Shown here piece by piece: positions 1 through 7,946 of a stretch of DNA of 64,000 nucleotides. The stretch spans positions 1 through 64,000 of the forward strand of contig NZ_JAATOT010000009.1 of assembly GCF_011806455.1 (NCBI RefSeq). Direction: 5' to 3'. Under the pieces are notes generated by a model. It saw only the letters and a list, made by a program, of their open reading frames with translations. It ran no database searches and was not told the DNA's origin. The stretch comes from Celeribacter sp. HF31 (GTDB lineage Bacteria; Pseudomonadota; Alphaproteobacteria; Rhodobacterales; Rhodobacteraceae). Numbering within the stretch: the first letter of the stretch is position 1; each line of letters begins with the position of its first letter. Made by a program: the position numbers and the translations under genes.

Positions 1-264
1 GTGAAAGGCATGGGCGGCGCGATGGATCTGGTCGCGGGCGTGGGGCGTGTGGTGGTGGTGATGGATCACACCAACAAGCACGGTGACTCGAAGCTTTTGA
101 AGGCCTGCACGCTGCCCTTGACGGGTCAGGGCGTGGTGGATCGGGTGATCACCAATCTGGGCGTGCTGGATGTGGTCGAAGGCGGTCTCAAGATCGTCGA
201 ACTGGCCGATGGCGTCACCGAAGACGAGCTTCGCGCGGCGACCGAGGCGACGATCGTCGCATAG
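1..264 (+). CDS. 3-oxoacid CoA-transferase subunit B, C-terminal part
   Basis: The 87 residues match the C-terminal third of the beta subunit of 3-oxoacid/3-oxoadipate CoA-transferases (PcaJ, ScoB, AtoA), which move CoA between succinyl-CoA and a 3-oxoacid in the cytoplasm. The GAMDLVAG segment near the start and the CTLPLTG segment are typical. Family members are about 210 residues, so the gene begins outside the window; the GTG at base 1 is an internal codon. The stop lies 32 bases before the thiolase gene, so the two are probably co-transcribed and could handle a beta-keto acid made elsewhere. The fragment cannot separate the 3-oxoadipate enzyme from the acetoacetate enzyme. Confidence 0.85.
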   Translation: MKGMGGAMDLVAGVGRVVVVMDHTNKHGDSKLLKACTLPLTGQGVVDRVITNLGVLDVVEGGLKIVELADGVTEDELRAATEATIVA

Positions 265-296
265 GGCCGACACAAGACTGAAAACTGGAGATAAAT

Positions 297-1472
297 ATGA
301 CACATAATGCCTATATCATCGGCAGCGGACACACAAAGTTTGGCCGCCTGAGCGATACGCTCGAAGATTTGATCGTGATGGCAGGGCGCGAAGCGCTGGC
401 CGAAGCGGCGCTTGATCCGAGCGAGATCGACGCGGTCTTTCTTAGCCATTTCAACGCTGGCCTCGTTGCAGACGGGTTTCCCTCCTCGCTGATCCTGCAA
501 ATCGACCCGGCACTGCGCTTCAAACCGGCGGCCCGCTGCGAAAACGCCTGTGCCTCGGGCTCTGCGGCGGTCCATGCCGGGCTCAACCTCATGGCCGCCG
601 GTAAGGCACGCAATGTCCTCGTGATCGGGGTCGAGAAGATGACCCACCGGTCGACCCCGGAGGTGACGGAGGCGCTGGCCTCGGCGGGCTATCATTATGA
701 TCCGGCGGAGACAGGGCTGAGCTTCCCGCAATTGTTTGCCCTGGCGGCGGAGCAATATATGGCGCGTTTCGGCGACCAGATGGACGTCCTGGCCAAGATT
801 GCCGCCAAGAACCACGCCAATGCGATGAAAAACCCGCTGGCGCAGATGCACAAGGAAATGCCCTATGAGTTCTGTCGCGAAGTCAGCGAGAAGAACCCGC
901 TCATTGCACCGCCGCTGCGGCTGAGCGATTGCTCGCTGGTCTCGGATGGGGCCGCAGCCGTGGTTCTGAGCACGGACAACGGCGCAGCAGGCTCGGCAAC
1001 AAAACGCGTGCGGTTCGGCGCCGCCGAACATGTCTCCGATTTCCTGCCGCTGAGCCGTCGAAAGATCTCGGATTTCGAAGGGCCTGAACGCGCGATCCGC
1101 ACCGCGTATGACACGGCCGGGATCACCGTCGACGATCTCGATTTCGCCGAGGTGCACGATTGTTTCACCCCGGCGGAATTGATGATCTACGAGGCGATGG
1201 GTCTGGCCGAAAAAGGCGAAGGGGCGCGGGCGATCGAGACAGGGCGTGTGCTGGCGGACGGGCAAACGCCGGTCAACCTGTCCGGCGGGTTGAAGGCCAA
1301 AGGTCATCCGGTGGGCGCCACGGGCGTGTCGATGCATGCGCTGTCCTATCGCCAGTTGACCGGGCAGGCCGGTGACATACAACGCGCCGGGGCGCATTGC
1401 GGCCTCGTGTTCAACATGGGTGGCGCAGCGGTGGCCAATTACGCCTCGGTGCTTTTGGCTGACCGGGCGTAA
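297..1472 (+). CDS. SCP2-type thiolase / acetyl-CoA acetyltransferase family protein
   Basis: A 391-residue thiolase-fold protein. The nucleophilic cysteine is probably Cys85 in ENACASG; the C-terminal half carries the HDCF motif of SCP2-type thiolases and the GHPVGATG loop near the C-terminus. Classical thiolases cleave or condense beta-ketoacyl-CoA; SCP2-type members are often orphan enzymes with unusual acyl substrates. The gene follows the CoA-transferase by 32 bases, fitting activation of a beta-keto acid followed by thiolysis. It is not a typical PcaF 3-oxoadipyl-CoA thiolase, so a direct link to the ring-cleavage genes at 38.7-40.7 kb is unproven. Confidence 0.88.
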   Translation: MTHNAYIIGSGHTKFGRLSDTLEDLIVMAGREALAEAALDPSEIDAVFLSHFNAGLVADGFPSSLILQIDPALRFKPAARCENACASGSAAVHAGLNLMAAGKARNVLVIGVEKMTHRSTPEVTEALASAGYHYDPAETGLSFPQLFALAAEQYMARFGDQMDVLAKIAAKNHANAMKNPLAQMHKEMPYEFCREVSEKNPLIAPPLRLSDCSLVSDGAAAVVLSTDNGAAGSATKRVRFGAAEHVSDFLPLSRRKISDFEGPERAIRTAYDTAGITVDDLDFAEVHDCFTPAELMIYEAMGLAEKGEGARAIETGRVLADGQTPVNLSGGLKAKGHPVGATGVSMHALSYRQLTGQAGDIQRAGAHCGLVFNMGGAAVANYASVLLADRA

Positions 1473-1513
1473 CGCGTCCGATTTTGCTCAGCTGTGCCGA
1501 TGGGGTCTTTGGC

Positions 1514-1542
1514 GGCTGAGCGGTCACAGCGACCGCTCAGCC
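1514..1542. terminator. Perfect hairpin between convergent thiolase and AraC genes
   Basis: A 12-bp perfect inverted repeat (GGCTGAGCGGTC and its complement) with a 5-base loop lies downstream of the thiolase and overlaps the last codons and stop of the convergent AraC gene. It could end transcription from both sides, but neither side has a clear T tract, so this is a structural call only. Confidence 0.5.
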
Positions 1543-2444
1543 GACGGCAAACACCCGAAGAGGCGTTCGTAATAGGCCGCGAAGCGACCGAGATGACCGA
1601 AGCCGTGATCGAGCGCGAGGCGGGTCAGGGGCTGGTTGCCGCCCTTCAGGAGTTGCCGGTGCACCGCATCGAGCTTGCGCAGGAGCAACCATTCCCGTGG
1701 CGTCGTGCCGAGCGCCGTCGCAAAGGCTTCGCGCAGTTCACGCTGCGAGATGTGGAGCGCCTCCGCCATGAGCGCGACGGTAAGGTCGTCGGCCTCCCGG
1801 GTCCGAAAAATCCGTTCCGCGTTTTCAACGATCCGGAGCACCTGATCGGCGCTGAGCGGCATGGCGCGGCCCGGTTCGTCGAACTGGTCGAGAACGCTCT
1901 GGATCTTGGCGATCAGAATTTCGCCCATGGTCCTCCGAAACTCGCTTGGAGAAAACCGGATATTGCCCGCCGCCGAGACCAGAATGGTCTCAATGAAACG
2001 GGCGGCATCGTCCATCGCGGCGGTCATGGGCAGGGTCACAATCGGGCCACGGTGAAACAGCCGCTCCGGCAAAAGAAAGGCCGCACTTTCGATCTGGACC
2101 ACCACGCCCCTCGTTCCTTGCTGGCTGTTCACCATGATCTCAGCGCCACCGCGCTGGAGCAAAGCCTTGCCGCCAACGGGAACGCCGTTCATCCTCCAGT
2201 TCTCCCCATCTGGCAGAAAGCCGAGAACGAGGGTGCCCGGCGGCGGCGCACTCCATTGGATGACCCCAAGGTTCATCCGCTCGTCGATCAAAACGACCGG
2301 CCCGAAATCGATCCGTGTCACGCTGCCCTCGAAATCGCCCGCGACCGTCCGCATATACCTTTGATGCCAGCCTGGAAGACCGGTTTCCTGCAGAGTAGCG
2401 TCGAGAAACGTCGTGATCGACAGAGAGGTGGCGTAACGGTTCAT
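1524..2444 (-). CDS. AraC-family transcriptional regulator
   Basis: A 306-residue protein with a C-terminal AraC/XylS double helix-turn-helix (about residues 205-300); the TPREWLLLRKLDAV and LALDHGFGHLGRFAAYYERLFG segments are typical. The N-terminal 180 residues have no catalytic motif and probably form the ligand-sensing or dimerisation domain, like the aromatic-responsive members. It is divergent from the amine dehydrogenase operon, with about 190 bases between the starts, so it is the likely regulator of those genes with an amine or aldehyde as effector. The link rests on position only. Confidence 0.85.
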   Translation of the reverse strand: MNRYATSLSITTFLDATLQETGLPGWHQRYMRTVAGDFEGSVTRIDFGPVVLIDERMNLGVIQWSAPPPGTLVLGFLPDGENWRMNGVPVGGKALLQRGGAEIMVNSQQGTRGVVVQIESAAFLLPERLFHRGPIVTLPMTAAMDDAARFIETILVSAAGNIRFSPSEFRRTMGEILIAKIQSVLDQFDEPGRAMPLSADQVLRIVENAERIFRTREADDLTVALMAEALHISQRELREAFATALGTTPREWLLLRKLDAVHRQLLKGGNQPLTRLALDHGFGHLGRFAAYYERLFGCLPSAERSL

Positions 2445-2632
2445 CGCCGGGTGCCTGAACTTTTCGATGTGGGGAATGGTGGACCAAGGCTACGCTTTGC
2501 CATGCTGCAGCGTAAAGAGAAAATATGTTCGCCCACTGCCCAAATGATATGCTGAATCTTATGTAAAAACTGGATACCCGGCCCGCGCCAGATCCGCATC
2601 ATCAAGGCTCGTTCGTCATGAAGGAGACCCAG

Positions 2633-3793
2633 ATGACAAGACCTCTGACCCTCGGCGTCTGGCTGGCCTGCGGCCTCGCGGCCCAGAATGCCGTGGCCCA
2701 GGACGCCGATCACCCGGCCTTTGAGTTCGAAACCACGAGCGTGCGGGAAACCATCGCTCCGGGCCCGAACATCTTCGTGAACTCTCAGGGATGGGACAGC
2801 GCCAGTGCGGTGCGCGTTTACGGAACCGACGAGCTGGACTTCAAGGGGATTATGTCGGCCGGATTCCAGGGCAACTCCGCCGTCTCCGCCGATGGCAAGA
2901 CCCTGTATTACGTCTCGGGCTATTACAGCCGCCTGAGCTATGGCGACCCGGAACATGTCCTCCAGATCTTCGATGTGGATCGGCTGACTCCGGTGGCGGA
3001 AATCCAGCTGCCGCTGAAAGTGGCACAATATACCGCCGATGCGTCATTGCTGCGCCTCAGCGCGGACGAGAAATTCATTTACGTCCAGAATTCGACCCCG
3101 GCGACCTCGGTCACGGTCGTCGACCTCACGACGAAATCCATGGTGCAGGAAGTGCCGACGCCCGGCTGCTTCGGAGTGTTCCCGACGCTTGAGGGGCACA
3201 GCTTTTCGACCATCTGCTCGGACGGCAGTTTCATGACCGTCGCGCTCGATGACGCCGGTGAGACCCTCGGCACCACCAAGAGCGAAATGATCTTCGATCC
3301 CGATGCCGATCCAATCTATCTCGCCTCCGACCGCTATCAGGGCGACCTGATGTTCCTGTCCTACAACGGCACCATCTACCGCGCTGCCGATCACGCTGGC
3401 ACTGTCGAGCTGGTCACCACTCACCCGATCACCGAAGGCACCGAAGGCTGGCTGCCGGGCGGCTACGTTCCGATCACCGTCAACGAGGCCAATGGCATCG
3501 CCTTCGTCCCGATGCATCCGTCGACCGAAATCGGTACGCATCACCGTGGCTCGGAAGAAATCTGGGCCTATGATCTCGAAAACGGGACGCTTCTGTACCG
3601 GTCTCCGGCGGACAATGCGACCTCCGTCTTTGTCACCGATGACGCCCAGCCGGCGCTCTACACGCTGAACCTGCGCGACGACGAGATCGCCAAATACGAG
3701 GTGGACACAGAGGCCAAATTCGCCGTGAAAAAGGCGGTCAGCCACAACGGCATCGGCTTTTCGACAGTCCTCGAAACGGCGGCGCAGCAATGA
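2633..3793 (+). CDS. aauB: TTQ amine dehydrogenase, large (beta-propeller) subunit
   Basis: Large subunit of a periplasmic quinoprotein amine dehydrogenase of the methylamine/aromatic amine type, which oxidises a primary amine to an aldehyde plus ammonia. About 386 residues, with an N-terminal signal peptide (cleavage likely after NAVAQ) and a seven-bladed propeller region. I chose the ATG at 2633 because AAGGAG stands 7 bases before it; an ATG 15 bases upstream would contain that ribosome site. First gene of a tight cluster with the maturation genes and small subunit; the stop overlaps the next start. Aromatic amine dehydrogenase is preferred over methylamine dehydrogenase because of the small subunit. 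Confidence 0.9.
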   Translation: MTRPLTLGVWLACGLAAQNAVAQDADHPAFEFETTSVRETIAPGPNIFVNSQGWDSASAVRVYGTDELDFKGIMSAGFQGNSAVSADGKTLYYVSGYYSRLSYGDPEHVLQIFDVDRLTPVAEIQLPLKVAQYTADASLLRLSADEKFIYVQNSTPATSVTVVDLTTKSMVQEVPTPGCFGVFPTLEGHSFSTICSDGSFMTVALDDAGETLGTTKSEMIFDPDADPIYLASDRYQGDLMFLSYNGTIYRAADHAGTVELVTTHPITEGTEGWLPGGYVPITVNEANGIAFVPMHPSTEIGTHHRGSEEIWAYDLENGTLLYRSPADNATSVFVTDDAQPALYTLNLRDDEIAKYEVDTEAKFAVKKAVSHNGIGFSTVLETAAQQ

Positions 3794-4323
3794 GCGGTGA
3801 CACCTTCGCCCGGATGCTGGCCCTCGCTCTTAGCTCCGCTGTCGCGTTGATTTTCCTGCGGGCAGTTTACCACAAGCTCTCGGAGTTCACGGAGTTCACC
3901 GGCTTCGTCACGGATTACCGGCTCTTGCCCGAGACGCTGGTCCACCCGGCCTCTGTCGCACTGGTCGTGGCGGAAGCGGCGGTGGTTCTGGGCACCTTCG
4001 CCCCGGGCGGACAGCCCGTCGCGATGACGCTGGGGGCGGGGCTCTTCCTGCTCTACGCGGTGGGGATCGGCATCAACGTCGCCCGCGGCCGGACCACGAT
4101 TGAATGCGGCTGCGGCGGCGCACCTCAGGCCGTCGGCCCGGCGCTGCTCTGGCGCAACGGCATTCTCGCGGCCGCAGCCCTCGCCGCCGCAGCCCTGCCG
4201 TCCGGCGGCCTTCCGGTCGCCTCCTCCGTCGCCGCTTTGGCGACCGGGCTCCTCCTTTGGGTCGCCTTTTTGCTGGCCGACCTTCTGCTCTCCAACGCCT
4301 CGCTCGCACGCCGCTCGCTCTGA
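3790..4323 (+). CDS. aauE: MauE/AauE-type membrane protein for amine dehydrogenase maturation
   Basis: A 177-residue, very hydrophobic protein with four to five predicted membrane helices and a CGCGG motif between helices, characteristic of MauE. In methylotrophs MauE and MauD are needed for correct disulfide formation and stability of the small subunit. The start overlaps the large-subunit stop by four bases, so translation is probably coupled. Position between the large subunit and the MauD homologue matches the conserved B-E-D-A order of mau and aau clusters. Confidence 0.88.
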   Translation: MSGDTFARMLALALSSAVALIFLRAVYHKLSEFTEFTGFVTDYRLLPETLVHPASVALVVAEAAVVLGTFAPGGQPVAMTLGAGLFLLYAVGIGINVARGRTTIECGCGGAPQAVGPALLWRNGILAAAALAAAALPSGGLPVASSVAALATGLLLWVAFLLADLLLSNASLARRSL

Positions 4324-4344
4324 GACAGGCAGAAAGGACCAAAT

Positions 4345-4950
4345 ATGACAGCTCTCACATTTATCTCTGCGGCCATGTTTCTGATGATTGTCGGACTGGC
4401 GGTCGCGCTTCTGGCTCTGGCCCGTCAGGTCGGGATTTTGTTCGAACGGGTGTCCCCGATGGGGGCGCTGGTCAACGATTCCGGCCCCGAGGTCGGCACC
4501 GCCAGTCCCAAATTCAACCTCGAAAGCCGCACAGGTGGCATGGTTCCGATCGGCCCCCGGCCACAGCGGGCGACGCTTGTGTTTTTCCTCTCGCCGACCT
4601 GCCCGGTCTGCAAAAAGCTCCTGCCGGCGGTGCATTCAATCCGCGCGGCTGAAAGCAGCTGGCTCGATGTCGTCTTTGCCTCGGACGGCGGGTCCGCCGA
4701 ACAGCACGACCGTTTCATCGAGAGCGCAAAGCTGGAGCAATACCCTTATGTGGTCTCGACCGAACTGGGCCTCGCCTACCGGGTCGCCCGTCTGCCCTAT
4801 GCCGTCCTGCTCGATGAGCACGGTGTGGTCCGGGCCAAGGGGCTGGTGAACAGCCGCGAGCAGTTCGATAGCCTCTTCAACGCCTTCGATATGAAAACCC
4901 CATCCATTCAGTCCTACCTCGACGGACTCGACGCGCAGCCCGCGCATTGA
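4345..4950 (+). CDS. aauD: MauD/AauD-type thioredoxin-like disulfide protein
   Basis: A 201-residue protein with one N-terminal membrane anchor (about residues 8-30) and a periplasmic thioredoxin-like domain. The redox-active pair is Cys86-Pro-Val-Cys89 (CPVC). MauD proteins are thought to make or shuffle the six disulfides of the amine dehydrogenase small subunit, which here has 12 mature cysteines. It sits 21 bases after aauE and 36 bases before aauA. Confidence 0.9.
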   Translation: MTALTFISAAMFLMIVGLAVALLALARQVGILFERVSPMGALVNDSGPEVGTASPKFNLESRTGGMVPIGPRPQRATLVFFLSPTCPVCKKLLPAVHSIRAAESSWLDVVFASDGGSAEQHDRFIESAKLEQYPYVVSTELGLAYRVARLPYAVLLDEHGVVRAKGLVNSREQFDSLFNAFDMKTPSIQSYLDGLDAQPAH

Positions 4951-4986
4951 GCCTCCCTCGGCCGTCTCAACGAAAGGAGAAATGCT

Positions 4987-5526
4987 TTGAAATCGCTGTT
5001 CACACAGGTCTCGGACTGGTTCGACACCAAGGTCGAGGGCACGTCCCGCTCCATCGCACATCATGCCGGGCGGCGGAGTTTCCTCTCCAAAGCCGGCGCG
5101 GCAATGGTTGGCGGTTTCGTCCTTCCGATGCTGCCCTATGACAGTTCGAACGGCGCGGCCTTCGCGCGCGGCTTCGGCGAGCCGGAAGTCCTGCCGGACG
5201 ATTGCGACTATTGGCGCTACTGCTCGCTGCACGGCGGTCTGTGCAGCGAGTGCGGTGGGACCGTGACGCAATGTCCGCCCGGCTCCACGCCGTCCAAGGT
5301 CGCCTGGGTCGGCACCTGCCGCAATCCGAACGACGACAAGGACTATCTCGTCTCCTACAACGATTGCTGTGGCAAAGGCTCCTGCGCGTCGGAAGGATGT
5401 TCGCGTCAGGAAGGCGATATGCCGGGCTATCGCCTCGGCCTTGCCTCTGAATCGAGCTGGTGCATGGCCAATACCGACAAGGGCATCCACTGCACGGTCG
5501 CCATCGTTGTGGGGCTCGCGGAATGA
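4987..5526 (+). CDS. aauA: TTQ amine dehydrogenase, small catalytic subunit
   Basis: A 179-residue precursor with a long twin-arginine leader (GRRSFLSKAG around residues 28-37), as in MADH/AADH small subunits. The mature part has 12 cysteines (73, 79, 86, 89, 96, 111, 127, 128, 133, 138, 159, 169), enough for the six known disulfides. Trp107 and Trp158 are 51 residues apart, as in the tryptophan-tryptophylquinone pair of methylamine dehydrogenase, and Asp126 lies 19 after the first Trp, matching the catalytic base. Segments such as YNDCCGK, SSWCMAN and IVVGLA look closer to aromatic amine dehydrogenase than to the methylamine enzyme, judged from memory of the families. Initiation codon is TTG with an AAAGGAG site. 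Confidence 0.92.
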   Translation: MKSLFTQVSDWFDTKVEGTSRSIAHHAGRRSFLSKAGAAMVGGFVLPMLPYDSSNGAAFARGFGEPEVLPDDCDYWRYCSLHGGLCSECGGTVTQCPPGSTPSKVAWVGTCRNPNDDKDYLVSYNDCCGKGSCASEGCSRQEGDMPGYRLGLASESSWCMANTDKGIHCTVAIVVGLAE

Positions 5527-5978
5527 GGAGCGCGCCGATTGCGACGCTGCTCGTCGGGGTGATGGCGCTCACGGCTCCGGCCGTGGCGCAGGACGCCACG
5601 CGGGGCGCTGTGCTCTTCGACGAAACCTGCGCGGCCTGCCACCAACAGGGCGGGATCGGCCAGCCGGGGCTCGCACCGCCCTTGGCCGACGGTCCGCTCT
5701 GGACCGGTTTGGGGGACAAGGCCCCCAGCTATTTCGGCTCGGTCGTGCTCGGTGGGCTGACCGGTCGGATCACCGCCGCAGGCGTGACCTACATTGGCCT
5801 CGCGATGCCACTCCATAATTGGCTGGAAGACGACGAGATCCTCGATATCGCCGCCTATGTGCTCAGCGATCTGAACGGAATCGATGCCGCGCTCGACCCG
5901 CAGACCCTCGTGCTCCTGCGTGAGGCCCCTCTCGATGGGGCCACGCTTCATGCCATGAGAAAGGAGGCGCTTGAATGA
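5523..5978 (+). CDS. Periplasmic monohaem c-type cytochrome
   Basis: A 151-residue protein with a signal peptide (cleavage near APAVAQ) and one haem motif CAACH (Cys36, Cys39, His40). A methionine in LAMPLHNW is a plausible distal ligand. The start overlaps the small-subunit stop by four bases, so it is translated with the dehydrogenase and is a likely electron acceptor for it or the next carrier toward the oxidase. The Alcaligenes aau region also has a small monohaem cytochrome after aauA; MADH systems use a copper protein, amicyanin, and none is present here. Confidence 0.85.
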   Translation: MRSAPIATLLVGVMALTAPAVAQDATRGAVLFDETCAACHQQGGIGQPGLAPPLADGPLWTGLGDKAPSYFGSVVLGGLTGRITAAGVTYIGLAMPLHNWLEDDEILDIAAYVLSDLNGIDAALDPQTLVLLREAPLDGATLHAMRKEALE

Positions 5979-6433
5979 TCCGTCGTTTGTTGTTCACGGC
6001 GGCCGTCGCCGCGACGGCGATGCCAGCCATGGCGGTCGATACCAGCTCGGGCCGCACCGCGCAGACCAATTACATCCTCAAATGCGTTGGATGTCACGGC
6101 GTCGATGGCCATGGCTTCAGCGAGGTTGGCATACCTGATTTCGTGAACCTGATCGGCACCTTTGCCGGAGACGAGGCCGGGCGAGCCTATCTCGCCAACG
6201 TCCCGAACGTGGTGGGATCCGGCCTGAACGAGGACGATGTGGCTGAAGTGCTGAACTTCATCATCGCGAGATGGGCGGGCAGCTCGCTCCCCAAGGATTA
6301 CCGCCCGTTCGACGGTGCCGAAGTCGCGCGGCTTCACGCCCTAGATGTCGGAAACATCGTCGATTACCGTCGGGTGGTCGCCGCCCGACTGGCCGACCTT
6401 GGGATCGAAACCGCCGAATACCCCTGGCCCTGA
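5975..6433 (+). CDS. Periplasmic monohaem c-type cytochrome without a visible Met ligand
   Basis: A 152-residue protein with a cleavable signal peptide (AMPAMA) and one CVGCH haem motif (Cys37, Cys40, His41). No methionine follows the haem motif, so the usual His/Met ligation cannot apply; the iron may be five-coordinate or use another residue such as His in the C-terminal third. The start overlaps the previous cytochrome by four bases. The pair probably carries electrons from the amine dehydrogenase, or this one may have a maturation role, since no MauG-like dihaem enzyme is seen. Function beyond haem binding is inference. Confidence 0.8.
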   Translation: MIRRLLFTAAVAATAMPAMAVDTSSGRTAQTNYILKCVGCHGVDGHGFSEVGIPDFVNLIGTFAGDEAGRAYLANVPNVVGSGLNEDDVAEVLNFIIARWAGSSLPKDYRPFDGAEVARLHALDVGNIVDYRRVVAARLADLGIETAEYPWP

Positions 6434-6595
6434 AGACCCTCACGTCCGCCGTTTACCACCCCTTCGACAGAAAGCCGCTCCCCTGCGATGGACGCCAGAA
6501 CTGCGGACTTGTCGAAACACCGCTCATGCGGATAAGCTTCGAGGGCAGTCGACGGACGCGATCCATTTTCGGCTCGATGTGAAAAGGACATGGAA

Positions 6596-7837
6596 ATGGC
6601 GCGCATCTGGTCGGAATGGAAGTCTTCGCTCATCGCATGTTCGATGGTGATCGCCTGCGGTCTCACCGTCGCGGCCTCAGCTCAGGGGGCCGGGCTGCCC
6701 GCAGAGGCTTCGGTGATCTCTCCGACGGCAAGCCAGGACCAACGCCGGGCCGCGCTGGACCGGTTCTGGCAGGACTGGAAAAGCGTCTACCTGAAAGAGG
6801 GCTGTGGTGGGGCCTATGTCGATACCGCCGGTGATGGCAACCCGACCTATGGAGACAGTGCGTCCGGGACGCTCACCGTGTCGGAGGCCCATGGATATGG
6901 CATGCTCGCCCTCGTCAAAATGGCCGAACGGGACCCCCGCGCGAAACCGCTTTTCGACGAGATGCTGACCTACTTCCGGCTGCACCCCGCCGCAAGCGGA
7001 CCCGGCCTGATGGCATGGAACCAGACCCGCGATTGCACCGACGCGCCCGAGGGGAAGTCAACGGCCAGCGACGGCGACATCGACATCGCGCTGGCATTGC
7101 AATTGGCTGAGGAAAAATGGGGCGGCTACGCCGAAGATGCGGCAGAGGTGCGTGCCGCCATTCTCGCCCGTGAGATCACGCGCCATGACCTCGTCAATCT
7201 GGGCGATTGGGCGACCTACGAGGTGTATGACATCGCCTCCCGGTCGTCGGATTTCATGCCCTATAACTTCTCCGTCTTTGCCGACGCGCCCGGCCGCGAT
7301 GCCTCCCGGTGGATCGAAATCCGTGACGCGGGATATGAGGTCTGGGGCCGGATTTCTGCGCATTATGCGAAGGATACCGGCCTCGTGCCGGACTTCATGG
7401 TCGGAATGCCGGACGATCCGCGCCCCGCACCGCCGGAGTTTCTGGAAGGGGCCTATGACGGCTATTATTCGTGGAATGCCCTGCGCTATCCTTATCGGCT
7501 GGCGGCCGACTACCGGATCAGCCACGATCCCCGCGCCGCCGAACGTCTGATGCGGATCAACGCCTGGATCCGCACCGAAACCGGCGGCGACCCGGCGCGG
7601 ATCGCATCGACCTACCGGCTCGACGGCAGCATTCCGCGCGATGGCCGGTGGACAGGAGAGGCGGGCTGGATTTCCATGTTCGCGGCGGGCGCGATTGCCG
7701 GTAGCGGCGACCCGGCGGCAGATCAGGCCTGGATGGACGCTCTCTGGACCGCCATGGTCGCCATTCCCATCGAGGAGGGCGACTACTTCGGCAACACGCT
7801 CAAGCTCCTCGCGATGATCGACCTGGCCGAGATGTGA
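6596..7837 (+). CDS. Secreted glycoside hydrolase family 8 protein
   Basis: About 413 residues with an N-terminal signal peptide ending near residue 30. The family 8 fold is recognised from SEAHGYGM (acid Glu near residue 97-99) and ASDGDIDIALAL about 60 residues later, followed by the (alpha/alpha)6 repeats. GH8 members cleave beta-1,4 glucans, chitosan, xylan or bacterial cellulose. I chose the ATG at 6596 because AAAAGGA is 7 bases upstream; the ATG at 6590 nearly touches that site. No cellulose-synthase genes lie nearby, so the usual BcsZ role is not supported. It stands alone, 160 bases after the cytochromes. Confidence 0.87.
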   Translation: MARIWSEWKSSLIACSMVIACGLTVAASAQGAGLPAEASVISPTASQDQRRAALDRFWQDWKSVYLKEGCGGAYVDTAGDGNPTYGDSASGTLTVSEAHGYGMLALVKMAERDPRAKPLFDEMLTYFRLHPAASGPGLMAWNQTRDCTDAPEGKSTASDGDIDIALALQLAEEKWGGYAEDAAEVRAAILAREITRHDLVNLGDWATYEVYDIASRSSDFMPYNFSVFADAPGRDASRWIEIRDAGYEVWGRISAHYAKDTGLVPDFMVGMPDDPRPAPPEFLEGAYDGYYSWNALRYPYRLAADYRISHDPRAAERLMRINAWIRTETGGDPARIASTYRLDGSIPRDGRWTGEAGWISMFAAGAIAGSGDPAADQAWMDALWTAMVAIPIEEGDYFGNTLKLLAMIDLAEM

Positions 7838-7946
7838 ACGGCGCGCCTTGTGGGGCAAGAGAGGGGCATGTGACGCGAACAGGCACCAATCAGATGTAAA
7901 ATGACTGATAATTCGTCTTATGTATAGTTTAATGCACTAAATCGCC

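Noticed and set aside
126-1397. Long minus-strand open frame opposite the thiolase
   Set aside because: Arg/His/Gly-rich and without family likeness; a shadow of the GC-biased thiolase gene.
3658-5490. Minus-strand frames over the amine dehydrogenase genes
   Set aside because: They overlap well-supported genes and show no motifs; codon pattern fits the plus strand.
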